A stretch of DNA of 64,000 bases from Saposhnikovia divaricata (Eukaryota; Streptophyta; Magnoliopsida; Apiales; Apiaceae), in assembly GCA_036435485.1 (NCBI GenBank), contig CM071598.1, positions 124,188,148-124,252,147 of the forward strand. The letters run 5' to 3'. Positions 45,524 through 55,378 of this stretch are shown piece after piece (within the stretch, counting starts at the first letter, position 1; each line of letters starts with the position of its first letter). The translations under genes and the position numbers were made by a program. Below the pieces are notes generated by a model that ran no database searches, had not been told where the DNA came from, and saw only the letters and a list, made by a program, of their open reading frames with translations.

Positions 45524-45870
45524 TCTTTTTAGCTGACCATATGACATTTAAATATACCTTTTAGATACTTATTTATGTTTATTTTACTTGGTAAATTAGT
45601 TTGAGGCAGTTAAAATTGTTTCGTTTTAGAGTCCTAGCTAGCACTAAATCTTTTGTTACTAGGATATTTGTAATTTAATATATCAGATTCTTAGGTTTTG
45701 TAGAAATTTGGTGTTATTTGATCACTTAGGATGAATTTCCTTTAAAAATTGAATCATTTGAGCACATAGGCCAAAACTAGTGTAAATAAAATTTATATGT
45801 TTATGTGCTTGAGATTCTCACAAAATTAATCTTCTAAAACTTAATTTAAGATTTTCCTAAAAGAAATTAG

Positions 45871-45982
45871 TTATTTGGTCACTCAGAAACTAGTAGAGTA
45901 AAAAGGAATTTACTTAATTTAAGGCCTAAGAGACCAGCCTCTCACAAACCCAAGAAACCTGCAAATTTTATACAGCACCTGT
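45871..45982 (+). pseudogene. Relic reading frame, part 1
   Basis: A frame opening after a stop at 45868-45870 (LFGHSETSRVKRNLL, then a Lys/Pro-rich KKPANFIQHL) runs without stop into the TSD CCTGT of the Tat element. Removing that element joins it in phase to 53959-54070 and then, after removing the minus-strand Copia, to 57461-57598. No start codon or family was identified. Confidence 0.4.
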
Positions 45983-46509
45983 TGATAAGCCATAAATAAT
46001 CAAGGCCCAACAAGGAGCCCAAAACAATAAGCGAATCATCTCACGAGAATAAGAGCGGCCCAGCCCAGAATAGTGGGCCCCGGGCCCGGGGCCACCACCA
46101 CGTGGCGTGGTCCCCACCCCATACTAGGGGACCCCAGATTGGTGACACTCGACACACGTGGCACCCCACCTCAGCTAACATTCCTACATATGGCGCTGAC
46201 CAACACTAAAAGACAAGGGAAGACACGTGCCAAATCATGTCTACCCCTAAACCCTAGGACTAGGGCTATAAATACCCCTAGTAAATAGGGTTTAGGGGTT
46301 AGCCACTATTTCACACACACACCCATTTATTACTCTTGTGATACTCTTCTTGATTACAGTCTTCCAAAGCCAACTCTTATTCTCACGCCGGAGGCACCTC
46401 GGGGCCAAACCCCCCCTCCGGTGTTGTTTTGTAGGCACCCCACCACAGCTACACCCCTTCCGAGGCAGGAGTTGGCGAGGAAGTACTCGATCGAGATTCG
46501 GAGTTATCA
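45983..46509 (+). repeat. 5' LTR of the Tat element
   Basis: Contains the GC palindrome GGGCCCCGGGCCCGGGGCC (about 46076-46094), a CACGTG G-box just after, and the TATA box TATAAATA at 46267-46274. It lacks 116 bp present in the 3' LTR. Confidence 0.95.
46267..46274 (+). promoter_or_regulatory. TATA box of the Tat 5' LTR
   Basis: TATAAATA in GGGCTATAAATACCCC, with the same sequence at 53711-53718 in the 3' LTR. Transcription of the element would begin about 30 bases downstream. Confidence 0.8.
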
Positions 46510-46510
46510 T

Positions 46511-46528
46511 TGGCGCTAGAAGGAGGGC
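46511..46528 (+). other. Primer-binding site of the Tat element
   Basis: TGGCGCTAGAAGGAGGGC starts two bases after the 5' LTR. The leading TGG pairs with a tRNA CCA end. I did not determine which tRNA primes it. Confidence 0.75.
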
Positions 46529-46601
46529 TAAACCTCCGAACCAAAGAACCCCGAACTAAACAGACAGAATAGAGAAGCCCGAACCGCTCAGAACCATAAC
46601 C

Positions 46602-49481
46602 ATGCCCCGAAAAACCACTTCTGCCCAGCGCCAGGCACCCAGTGCAACTAGAGACGAACCCCTAATAACTATCCCGGAGCAAGTCCCACCTGTCCAGATC
46701 CCAATCCAAGAAAGGCTCGGAATTGGGCCAAACGACGCTCGGGTAACCGTTGAGGTGAACCGGTACAAGTATACAGATGTGCCTCTGGACTCCGCGCAAA
46801 TGGAAAACCTGACACCCGAGGAGCTAGCCCAGGCAATCCGAAATTATAGGAACCGTCCCTTCCCGGAACCTGAACCTGTGCAAGCGGAAAATCCCGGGGA
46901 ATCAGCCCACTCCCACCATTCCCGGGCCTCGGTCTTTGACCGCCTTGGAAACCGGGGCAAGGGAAACAGAAAGGACCAGGAGGTTCGGAGTAGGGACAAA
47001 AATGATGAAGCCGATAAAATCAAGAGACTAGAAATACTCCGGGAAAGAATAAGGCAGGAGGAACAGGCTAAGTTGGAGCTCAGAATACAGAAGAGGCTCC
47101 AAGAGGAAGAAGAAAGGATGAGGAAATCTAAATCCAAAAGAACCCGGAGGGAGGTAAGCCCGGAGATTATCTCAGATGATGAAGAAAATCCAAACAACCT
47201 GGTGCAAATGATCCATGAGCTACAGAGGAAAGTCAACAGTGACTCCGGGTTTGAGATCCAAGATACACTCACCCCTTTCAGCCATTCCCTTGAAGCCATA
47301 CCCCGGCAAAAGAACCTCAAGCACTACAACTTTGACTCCTTTAATGGGCTGGAGGACCCAGAAGAACACCTCAACTACTTTGAGCAAATAGCCCAGATAT
47401 ACTTCTACAATGACCTAACCAAGTGCAGGTTCTTCGCTTCCACCCTAAAGGGAGCAGCTCAGAGATGGTTCAGCCGGATCCCTTCCCGGAGCGTACACAG
47501 CTGGAAGGAGTTCCGGGAAGCCTTTCTCCGGAGGTTCCGAGCCAACAAACCCCCGGAATATCACATGTGCCACCTTGAAACAATAAGGCAACATGACAAC
47601 GAGACGCTTGCCGCATTTATGAAACGGTTCCAAGAAGCCATAAACCAAGTCACGAACCTAGACGAAAGAGAAGCCTTGAGCATATTCCGGAAGAACCTAG
47701 ACCCGGAGCGTAGTGAGCGCTATGTTATTGAATTGGTGAACAAAGAGCCCCAAAATCTGGCTGCAGCCTACTCTATGGCCGCCAAGTTCATCAAAGAAAC
47801 CGATGTCCTACAAGCAATGAGGATGACCCGGCAGGGCACTTCCTCGGGAAGAGGTAAAGATGATCGCTCTAGAAATGATCACAACTCGGATAAGAAGTTT
47901 AAGCCCAACAAACAGTACAACTATATCCCAAGTCATCAACTGACGGTCCCGGACAAAGGCCACTCCTCCAGGGCCAAGTCCGAAGCCAGACCCCCGAGAC
48001 CGGGGAGAGCCGAACCAAGGCCGGAACCAGAATGGACACCTTTGAACCGGCCACGCGCCGATATATTAAAAGAAGTCCGGAGCAAACCCTTATTTTATCC
48101 TCCCAAACCCTTGGTGTCGGCCCCAGAGAATAGGCCCCGTGACAAACACTGCGATTATCATGCAACCCATGGCCACGAGACGGAAAGCTGTGTCTCCCTT
48201 AAATTTTTCATCGAAGACCAAGTTAAGAAAGGAAATATGGGTCAATATCTAGCTCGGAGAACCACGGAAAGAGGAGAGGGACCCGGGGCCCAGAAGACCA
48301 AGAATGTGGTGCACGTGGTTTTGGGAGGATCCAGTTCCCCTCCGGGAAGCCCGGACTCCGGAGATGAGGTAATGATAATAAGCTCGGCCCCAGAGCAAGT
48401 CATATCTTTCAGTAACGCCGACTTTGAGGGAGTAGATCCTAACCACAATGAAGCCCTAGTCGTAACCCTGGACATCGCCGAAAATGAGGTAAAAAGAATT
48501 CTTGTTGACAACGGCTCCTCCGTCAACATACTATTCAAACATACCATGGACAGGATGCAACTTGGAAGCATCAGGATGAATGAGTGCCGGGAAGACCCAC
48601 TATATGGCTTCGGCCACAACTTGGTCCCGATCCAAGGAACTCTTTACTTGCCCGTCCAATTCGGCACCACCCCGAAACAGATAGTTCATATGGTCAAATT
48701 CTATGTGATCAACAGTCCTTCCTCCTACAATGTAATCCTGGGGCGCCCAGCCCTGACCAAGCTCCGAGCCGTAACCTCAACCCCACATCTCAAGTTCAAA
48801 TTTCCCACGCCCTCCGGGGTCGGAGAGGTAAGGGGCGACACAGAAACAGCCAGCCGATGCTATGGCCAAGCCTTAGTCATGGCGGAGGCCGACCCGGAGA
48901 ATAAGAGGAAAGCTTCCTCTTACCACAAGAATCTAAGCAGAAAGAAGCACAGAGTTTTAACTTACAAGAACCCCGGGAAAGAAGTACAAAACATTGAAAT
49001 CTCCGGAGCCATGTCCCAGGGACCAAATATGACTGAGGCCCGGGAATACCAGACCTCCAACTCCCAGGCCCGAGTGCAAAAATCATCCCTACTTCTAGAC
49101 CAAGCTAAGGTAGAACCTGCAGTAGAAACCGAAACAATCGAACTCATACCGGGAAACTCAGAAAGAAAAATTAAGATCGGAGCTGGTCTGGAAACTGCCT
49201 TCAGAGAAGAATTAATCCAACTACTCCGGGAATATGCTGATGTTTTTGCTTGGAGCCCATCTGATATGCCCGGGCTCCGGGAATCCCTCGCCATGCATAG
49301 CCTGGATGTTGATCCCCGGAGGAAGCCTGTGAAACAGAAAAGGAGGAACTTCGCCCTGGAGAGGCAGAAAGCCATAGACGAGGAAGTGGACAAGCTACTC
49401 AAGGCAGATATCATCTGCGAGGTCAAGTACCCGGAGTGGCTAGCCAATGTAGTTCTAGTCAAAAAACCTAGTGGGAAATGA
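46602..49481 (+). CDS. Tat gag-protease polyprotein and start of RT
   Basis: Frame from ATG 46602 to TGA 49479-49481, 959 codons. Residues about 140-185 form a charged coiled coil (RERIRQEEQAKLELRIQKRL). The retrotransposon gag domain runs about 238-375 (NFDSFNGLEDPEEHLNYFEQ, then KEFREAFLRRF). A Cys/His motif CDYHATHGHETESC at about 515 replaces the classical zinc knuckle, as is usual in Tat elements. Retropepsin is marked by ILVDNGSS at about 631 and VILGRPAL further on. The frame then enters RT (WLANVVLVKKPSGK) and stops at TGA where the family has Trp. It is in phase with the downstream frame, so a single G-to-A change splits one gag-pol gene. Gag would form the particle and protease would cut the polyprotein. 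Confidence 0.95.
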   Translation: MPRKTTSAQRQAPSATRDEPLITIPEQVPPVQIPIQERLGIGPNDARVTVEVNRYKYTDVPLDSAQMENLTPEELAQAIRNYRNRPFPEPEPVQAENPGESAHSHHSRASVFDRLGNRGKGNRKDQEVRSRDKNDEADKIKRLEILRERIRQEEQAKLELRIQKRLQEEEERMRKSKSKRTRREVSPEIISDDEENPNNLVQMIHELQRKVNSDSGFEIQDTLTPFSHSLEAIPRQKNLKHYNFDSFNGLEDPEEHLNYFEQIAQIYFYNDLTKCRFFASTLKGAAQRWFSRIPSRSVHSWKEFREAFLRRFRANKPPEYHMCHLETIRQHDNETLAAFMKRFQEAINQVTNLDEREALSIFRKNLDPERSERYVIELVNKEPQNLAAAYSMAAKFIKETDVLQAMRMTRQGTSSGRGKDDRSRNDHNSDKKFKPNKQYNYIPSHQLTVPDKGHSSRAKSEARPPRPGRAEPRPEPEWTPLNRPRADILKEVRSKPLFYPPKPLVSAPENRPRDKHCDYHATHGHETESCVSLKFFIEDQVKKGNMGQYLARRTTERGEGPGAQKTKNVVHVVLGGSSSPPGSPDSGDEVMIISSAPEQVISFSNADFEGVDPNHNEALVVTLDIAENEVKRILVDNGSSVNILFKHTMDRMQLGSIRMNECREDPLYGFGHNLVPIQGTLYLPVQFGTTPKQIVHMVKFYVINSPSSYNVILGRPALTKLRAVTSTPHLKFKFPTPSGVGEVRGDTETASRCYGQALVMAEADPENKRKASSYHKNLSRKKHRVLTYKNPGKEVQNIEISGAMSQGPNMTEAREYQTSNSQARVQKSSLLLDQAKVEPAVETETIELIPGNSERKIKIGAGLETAFREELIQLLREYADVFAWSPSDMPGLRESLAMHSLDVDPRRKPVKQKRRNFALERQKAIDEEVDKLLKADIICEVKYPEWLANVVLVKKPSGK

Positions 49482-49484
49482 AGG

Positions 49485-52334
49485 ATGTGTGTTGATTACA
49501 CGGACCTAAATGAAGCCTGCCCCAAAGATCCATATCCACTGCCAAGTATAGACCAGCTCATCGATGCCACCTCCGGACATGTGATGCTTAGCTTCATGGA
49601 CGCCTTCTCCGGATATAACCAAATCAAGATGAACCCGGCAGACATAGCCAAAACCGCATTCATCACTCACAGAGCTGTCTATGCTTATAAGTTCATGCCC
49701 TTTGGACTCCGGAATGCTGGAGCTACATACCAAAGAGCCATGGTGGAGGTCTTCAAGGATCAAATCGGCCGGAACTTGGAATCCTATGTCGATGATATCA
49801 TTGCCAAGTCTGAAACGGTCAAGGAGCATGTCCCTGACCTGCGGGAATGTTTTGAAAACCTTAGAAAAAATGAGATGAAGTTGAATCCGGAGAAGTGCAC
49901 CTTTGGGGTAGCAGCAGGAAAGTTTCTAGGCTTCATGATCAGCCAGAGAGGGATTGAGGCTAATCCGGAGAAGATAAAGGCCATCTTGGATATGCAATCA
50001 CCCCAGACTCAGAAAGACATTCAGAAGCTAGCCGGATCATTGGCAGCCTTAAGAAGATTCATACCAAATTTGGCAGAAAAGTGCTTACCCTTCTTCACTT
50101 TGCTCAGGGGGGCAAGCAACAAAAAAGAAATCACCTGGAGCCCTGACTGCCAGCACGCTCTTGAAACTATCAAGCAACACCTCTCATCACAACCCCTTTT
50201 AACAAAGCCGGAGCCCGGGGAACCCCTACATCTATACCTCTCCGCCGGGCCCCTGACCGTGGCCGCGGCCTTGGTCCGGGAAGTCGAGGGAAACCAACGG
50301 CCGGTGTACTACATCAGCCAAGTTCTAAAAGATGCAGAAACCAGATACCCCAATCTAGAGAAGTTTGCCTTCGCCTTAGTCACGGCCTCAAGGAAACTCA
50401 GGCACTATTTCCAAGGCAGAGAGATCAAGGTGATAACAGACCAGCCGTTAAGGCGGATAATCCATAAACCGGATGCGTCCGGAAGATTAATAAATTGGGC
50501 AATTGAGCTAAGCCAATTTCACTTGACGTTCGTGCCCCGGACAGCCATCAAGGCACAGGCTTTGGCAGATTTCATAGTAGAATGCTCCTTCCCGAAACTG
50601 CAGCAAGCTAACACAGTAGCCGAACATATGGCACCCCCGGACCAAGCCCCGGGGTCATGGACTCTCAACGTGGATGGATCCTCAACAGCTGACAGGTCCG
50701 GGGCAGGAATAATCATGAAAAGCCCGGAAGGCTTCCAAATCAAACAAGCCATAACATTCAAATTCCCAGCAACGAACAACCAAGCCGAATATGAAGCTCT
50801 TCTAGCCGGGCTAAGGTTAGCACGAACTTTGAGAATCAACAGCCTGAACATCTATAGTGACTCCCAAATCGTGGTGCGGCAAACCAAAGGGGAATACCTA
50901 GCTAAGGATCAAAAACTGGCCCAATACCAAGCCCTTGTCAAAAGTTACCTAGCCACCATTCCGGAGTATCAAATCAGCCAAATCAACAGGGAAGAAAACT
51001 CCGAAGCTGATGAATTATCCAAGCTGGTTCAGAACTCAGCCGAACTAGACAGTTCGGTCTACTTTGAAGAACTGGAAACCCAGGCCATCGATCAGAAAGA
51101 GGTAACGGAGATAGAGGGAACCCCGAACTGGATGACCCCTTTCATCCTCTACTTGGAGAAAGGAGAGTTGCCCGAAGACAAGAATGAAGCCAGAAGATTG
51201 AAAAACAAGGCTTCGAAATACTTCATAGAAGAAGACCAACTCTATCGCCGAACCTTCTCATCTCCAACACTGAAGTGTGTAGGCCCGGAGGAAGCCAATT
51301 ACTGTTTACAAGAGGTACACGAAGGGATTTGTGGGGATCATATGTCCGCAAAGTCCCTCGCATACAAAATCATAAGGCAAGGTTACTACTGGCCAACAAT
51401 CCACTCAGATGCAGTAGAATTCGTCAAGAAGTGCAGAAATTGCCAACTGTTCATCAATGTACCAAGACAAAGCCCGGTGTTACCATCTTCAGTCTTATCC
51501 CCTATCCCCTTTGCTGTATGGGGCATCGATATAGTAGGGCCTTTCCCCCGGGCCAAGGGTGATCTGAGGTACCTCCTGGTAGCCATTGACTACATGACTA
51601 AATGGGCCGAAGCGAAAGCAATGCGGACCATAAACCAACAAGACTGCATCAAATTCATGGACAACATATTAATGCGGTTTGGCCTGCCCAGGGTCCTGGT
51701 TTCAGATAATGGTCCCCAGTTCATCGGCTCAGATTTTGAAAACTATTTGAAGGAAAGGGGAATCAAACACAAGAAATCTTCAGTCGCCTATCCCCAGGGC
51801 AACGGGCAAGTGGAAGTGACAAACAGAATTCTGCTAAGGGGAATTGAGAAGAGGCTGAAGGAAAGCAAGAACAAGTGGCCCGAAGAGCTGCCACATGTGT
51901 TATGGGCATACAGAACTAGCCCACGATCCGGGACAGGGGAAACTCCGTTCAAGCTAGCGTACGGAACCGAAGCAATGTTGCCAATCGAAGTGGGTTCTCC
52001 TTCCCACAAGGTAATCAACTTTGATGAAATTGCAAATGAAGAAGGGCTACGAGTCAATCTAGACCTAGTTGATGAGGTCCGGGGCAAAGCAGTACAAAGA
52101 ATGGAGAAGTATAAAGAGAAAACAAGAGAATACTTCGGAAAGAAGTCAAGAGTCAAAAACTTCCAAATCGGGGACCTAGTACTCCGGGACACCGAGGCTT
52201 CAGACCCTGAAGAAGTAAGCTTGAGGAATCCCCGGGTCCCTTTTCACAAAGTAATACTTAGAGTGGCCCCAGCTACCGTCCGGCTCACTCAGACTGTACC
52301 CCGGTCCCATGTCCTTGGTCGCAATACTCGTTAG
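49485..52334 (+). CDS. Tat pol: RT, RNase H, archaeal RNase H, integrase
   Basis: In-phase continuation after the TGA, 949 codons; the ATG at 49485 is probably not a natural start. RT begins at once (CVDYTDLNEACPKDPYPLP) with catalytic YVDD at residue about 101. A first RNase H follows (ITDQPLRRIIHKPDASGRL, about 316). The second, archaeal-type RNase H, diagnostic of the Tat clade, starts at about 391 (LNVDGSSTADRSGAG) and includes NNQAEYEALLAGL. Integrase has the His/Cys zinc region (about 607-650, CRNCQ) and the D, D, E core in GIDIVGPFP, VSDNGPQF and NGQVEVTNR (about 682, 741, 777). All catalytic residues that I can check are present. It copies and inserts the element; without readthrough of the upstream stop it would not be made. 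Confidence 0.95.
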   Translation: MCVDYTDLNEACPKDPYPLPSIDQLIDATSGHVMLSFMDAFSGYNQIKMNPADIAKTAFITHRAVYAYKFMPFGLRNAGATYQRAMVEVFKDQIGRNLESYVDDIIAKSETVKEHVPDLRECFENLRKNEMKLNPEKCTFGVAAGKFLGFMISQRGIEANPEKIKAILDMQSPQTQKDIQKLAGSLAALRRFIPNLAEKCLPFFTLLRGASNKKEITWSPDCQHALETIKQHLSSQPLLTKPEPGEPLHLYLSAGPLTVAAALVREVEGNQRPVYYISQVLKDAETRYPNLEKFAFALVTASRKLRHYFQGREIKVITDQPLRRIIHKPDASGRLINWAIELSQFHLTFVPRTAIKAQALADFIVECSFPKLQQANTVAEHMAPPDQAPGSWTLNVDGSSTADRSGAGIIMKSPEGFQIKQAITFKFPATNNQAEYEALLAGLRLARTLRINSLNIYSDSQIVVRQTKGEYLAKDQKLAQYQALVKSYLATIPEYQISQINREENSEADELSKLVQNSAELDSSVYFEELETQAIDQKEVTEIEGTPNWMTPFILYLEKGELPEDKNEARRLKNKASKYFIEEDQLYRRTFSSPTLKCVGPEEANYCLQEVHEGICGDHMSAKSLAYKIIRQGYYWPTIHSDAVEFVKKCRNCQLFINVPRQSPVLPSSVLSPIPFAVWGIDIVGPFPRAKGDLRYLLVAIDYMTKWAEAKAMRTINQQDCIKFMDNILMRFGLPRVLVSDNGPQFIGSDFENYLKERGIKHKKSSVAYPQGNGQVEVTNRILLRGIEKRLKESKNKWPEELPHVLWAYRTSPRSGTGETPFKLAYGTEAMLPIEVGSPSHKVINFDEIANEEGLRVNLDLVDEVRGKAVQRMEKYKEKTREYFGKKSRVKNFQIGDLVLRDTEASDPEEVSLRNPRVPFHKVILRVAPATVRLTQTVPRSHVLGRNTR

Positions 52335-53310
52335 TACGGGAAGACGGTTCTTCTTCTTACCCATTATAATCCAATCTAGGTCTATCAATTCTAGACTACT
52401 ATCCGGAGAGTTAACACTACTGGAAGAAGTACTTGGATCGGAAAGAGGAATTAAAACTCGTCTAGCAGTTACTTTTCTAACCATACAAAGGGACTACCCC
52501 GGGCTACCCAACAAAAAGATAAAGCCTAGAATTAGTATCTCTACTCAGTCCGGGCCAAGAAAGTAAAATAAAAAGAAAAACTTAAAGACAAAAAGGAATA
52601 CAAAGACCGGAGCAAGAAAACTTACAGTGAAGTCCGGAGGCCTGGGTGCGACGATGAACTTGGGATCAGATCACGCTTCTAGCCCGGAATGCAGGTCTTC
52701 AGAGTAGCAGAATCACAACAGCAAATCAAAAACTCGTAAAAGACAAAATGAGGGGAGGGAGCCGGTATTTATAGGCAAAATCTGAATCCAAACCGCCCAA
52801 GACACTTGGCGGCCCAAAAGATCGGCCCACTATCCCCAAAATCCGGGGATAGTGGATGACAGCTGTTATTTTTCAAAAAAAAAAAAAAGAAAGAGAAGAA
52901 AAGCGAAAAAAGAAACAAAAACGAAATCCGAAAATGCACACTTAGAATATTATATATATTCCTTAATAGACGTGCATTTTTGTATATACGCAAACCCAAC
53001 GCCCCGGGATGTACACTTCAGTCCCGACCCCGGGCCTGGGGGCAACCAAGGCCAGTCAAAGCATCAAGGCCTTCAAATACTAACCACTAGCCCCGGGCAT
53101 ACGTACTTCAGTGCACACCCCGGAACTGGGGGCAACCAAGGCAAAAGCCCACCCCCCAAAGAAGACGCGGACTCATAGAACCACAAAACGTCCAGCCCCG
53201 AGAACATATGTCTAGCACCCCGGAGTTTCCAGAAAGCCCACTCTCCCCAGGCAAAAACACTCCTTACTACTCCCCCATCCGGAAAATCTGCATTAGGGAG
53301 TGGGGGCAAA
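52335..53310 (+). other. Tat 3' non-coding region and polypurine tract
   Basis: No plus-strand coding frame. An antisense TATA box lies at 52766-52773. Two related CCCCGGG...CTGGGGGCAACCAAGGC blocks (53001-53052 and 53092-53143) form an imperfect direct repeat. The PPT AGGGAGTGGGGGCAAA (53295-53310) abuts the 3' LTR. Confidence 0.75.
52766..52773 (-). promoter_or_regulatory. Antisense TATA box in the Tat 3' region
   Basis: On the minus strand GCCTATAAATACCGG has the same form as the LTR TATA boxes. Downstream on that strand lie a GTAAGT splice-donor-like site (about 52620-52625), a pyrimidine-rich stretch and a 94-codon frame (52484-52200) that runs into the 3' end of pol. It may drive an antisense transcript. 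Confidence 0.5.
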
Positions 53311-53953
53311 TGATAAGCCATAAATAATCAAGGCCCAACAAGGAGCCCAAAACAATAAGCGAATCATCTCACGAGAATAAGAGCGGCCCAGCCCAGAATA
53401 GTGGGCCCCGGGCCCGGGGCCACCACCACGTGGCGTGGTCCCCACCCCATACTAGGGGACCCCAGATTGGTGACACTCGACACACGTGGCACCCCACCTC
53501 AGCTAACATTCCTACATATGGCGCTGACCAACACTAAAAGACAAGGGAAGGCACGTGCCAAATCATGCCTACAACAACATGGCCACACTCCAGTCAACGG
53601 TCACCCCAGACTAGGCCACGTGTTCCACATCCCGGAAATTCAGCGGCCTGTCCCCCAGATCCAACGGTCGGGGGTGAAGGTAACCTACCCCTAAACCCTA
53701 GGACTAGGGCTATAAATACCCCTAGTAAATAGGGTTTAGGGGTTAGCCACTATTTCACACACACACACATTTATTACTCTTGTGATACTCTCCTTGATTA
53801 CAGTCTTCCAAAGCCAACTCTTATTCTCACGCCGGAGGCACCTCGGGGCCAAACCCCCCCTCCGGTGTTGTTTTGTAGGCACCCCACCACAGCTACACCC
53901 CTTCCGAGGCAGGAGTTGGCGAGGAAGTACTCGATCGAGATTCGGAGTTATCA
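53311..53953 (+). repeat. 3' LTR of the Tat element
   Basis: 643 bp. The 116-bp segment about 53573-53688, absent from the 5' LTR, is bordered by CCTAC on both sides, as expected if the 5' copy lost it by recombination at that short repeat. Confidence 0.95.
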
Positions 53954-54070
53954 CCTGTCCCATAGTATATCACACACAGCGACGGTCAAACACTCATTTT
54001 TGAAACATAATCTTCAAAGTGGATGTATTGTTAGTCTCAATCGTCACTCTGACTTATTTCAGATGTTAAT
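53954..54070 (+). pseudogene. Relic reading frame, part 2
   Basis: Lies between the two retrotransposons. It continues the frame of 45871-45982 (SHSISHTATVKHSFLKHN, and later SLNRHSDLFQM) and is cut at the TTAAT target site of the minus-strand Copia. The TTATTTCAG just before ATG could alternatively be a splice acceptor. Confidence 0.4.
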
Positions 54071-54936
54071 TGTTAGGAATCTTTCCGATTCCCAGCAAAT
54101 GCGTAAGCGATTTGGTAAATATGTGTGCTTAGATCCCACAAATATACGTGATAGTAATGACGCAACAAATCAACAATACAGTAAAAGAGACAAGAGATTT
54201 AACGTAGTTCGGCCCAGTCTACATCCACAAGACCAACAACTTCACACTAGATAAAAGAGATTACAATATCCGGATATCCGGCCCCTGAATTTTATACACA
54301 AATTTAGCCCTACGATACCTATTATGTATATCTCCAACTCACTGAATTGTTTATCTTAAAACCTCCCCCTATCGCTATTTCCCGACAACCTTTCCTTCTC
54401 TTCTTCTCCCAACCCGGACAGTGCCACACAACCTGATAGAAAGACCATGCAGCGGGACCACCTCCGATGGCTGCAGTCAGACCCAAATACCCTAAGGAAT
54501 AGTTTAGGCACGAGGACCTTCTATCCCGACACTTCTTGAAAGCGGGTTAAACCGGCTCCCCTACTAAACGGACTATCTAGCAGCTATATAGAGAGAGAAG
54601 AGTTGGCACAGTGGTTAAGTGCCCAATCCATGAACCGAGAGGTCATGGGTTCGACTCCTGCCGGGGGTCAAAAAAAACCGGAAACAGCCTCTCTATCCCA
54701 AGGATAGAGGCATGGCTGCGTACAACCTACCCCCCTCAGACCCTGCTCATGCGGGATATACTGAGTATGTTGAGTTGAGTTGAGTTTATAGAGAGAGAAG
54801 AGAGAATTTTGGTGTAATAACTAATGAAGGGGGAGGGGGTATTTATAGGTGAAAAGGGGGGGGTTGGTGAGGAAAAAGGTGGGTGGGTGGGTTGGTGGAA
54901 GTTTGAAAATAATAGAAACTAGGTCGGTGCCTAACA
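54071..54936 (-). repeat. 3' LTR of the minus-strand Copia (carries a SINE)
   Basis: 866 bp, homologous to 56766-57460 apart from the SINE with its duplication and a short GAGAGAAGAG-rich indel. TATA box TATAAATA on the minus strand at 54840-54847. Confidence 0.93.
54603..54786 (+). mobile_element. tRNA-derived SINE (184 bp) with 16-bp TSD
   Basis: Polymerase III A box TGGCACAGTGG (54604-54614) and B box GGTTCGACTCC (54648-54658) form the tRNA-like head. The body contains GGCTGCGTACAACCTACC, as in widespread plant Au-type SINEs. The tail is a short TTGAG repeat. The exact duplication TATAGAGAGAGAAGAG flanks it at 54587-54602 and 54787-54802. The insertion is absent from the other LTR, so it postdates the Copia insertion. 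Confidence 0.95.
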
Positions 54937-55378
54937 ATATCCCCTCTTTTCAAACTCACAATTAATCACTTGCACTCCATACCTGCGCCCTGTTTGCACA
55001 GCTCCAACTTTTCCTCGATCCGTATCATTCCCTAAGATAAAACTCCCCCCGAGTCCAAGACTCCAAACTATACCCTAGTTTGCACATTCATTCTCGAATG
55101 CCCACTTGCTATGCGCACAAGTGTTCCATTGACCTCTGTTTGTCCAACTACATACATGTGAAGCAATCTGTTGTATACACACATACTCACTTGATTCACG
55201 TCGTCCAATCCCATATGTAGTCCATTACACACGCAAATGTGACCATCACACACACAAGTGTGACCACTGATCTTTCATTTACTCCCCAACTGCATATCAA
55301 ACAAATCAATATGTTGCATGGTTCATTGCTCACTTGATTCGTGTTGATCGATGCCCATATGCAGCTGCAACACACCAA
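54937..55378 (-). other. Non-coding 3' part of the minus-strand Copia
   Basis: Between the end of the coding relic and the PPT. Enriched in CACACACAA and CACTTGATTC-type phrases, with two near-copies of a stretch around TCACTTGATTC (55188 and 55330). No domain. Confidence 0.6.

Larger units (their letters stand above)
45983..53953 (+). mobile_element. Tat-clade Ty3 LTR retrotransposon, nearly intact
   Basis: LTRs start TGATAAGCCATAAATAATC and end GGAGTTATCA, and the exact TSD CCTGT occupies 45978-45982 and 53954-53958. The internal region has a PBS at 46511, one long gag-pol frame with a single TGA, and a PPT before the 3' LTR. An additional archaeal-type RNase H in pol places it in the Tat clade. 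The 5' LTR is 527 bp and the 3' LTR 643 bp because of one 116-bp length difference. Otherwise the LTRs look almost identical, so the insertion is recent. Confidence 0.95.

Noticed and set aside
46844..47320. Long minus-strand frames opposite Tat gag and pol
   Set aside because: Shadow frames caused by codon bias of the real plus-strand polyprotein.
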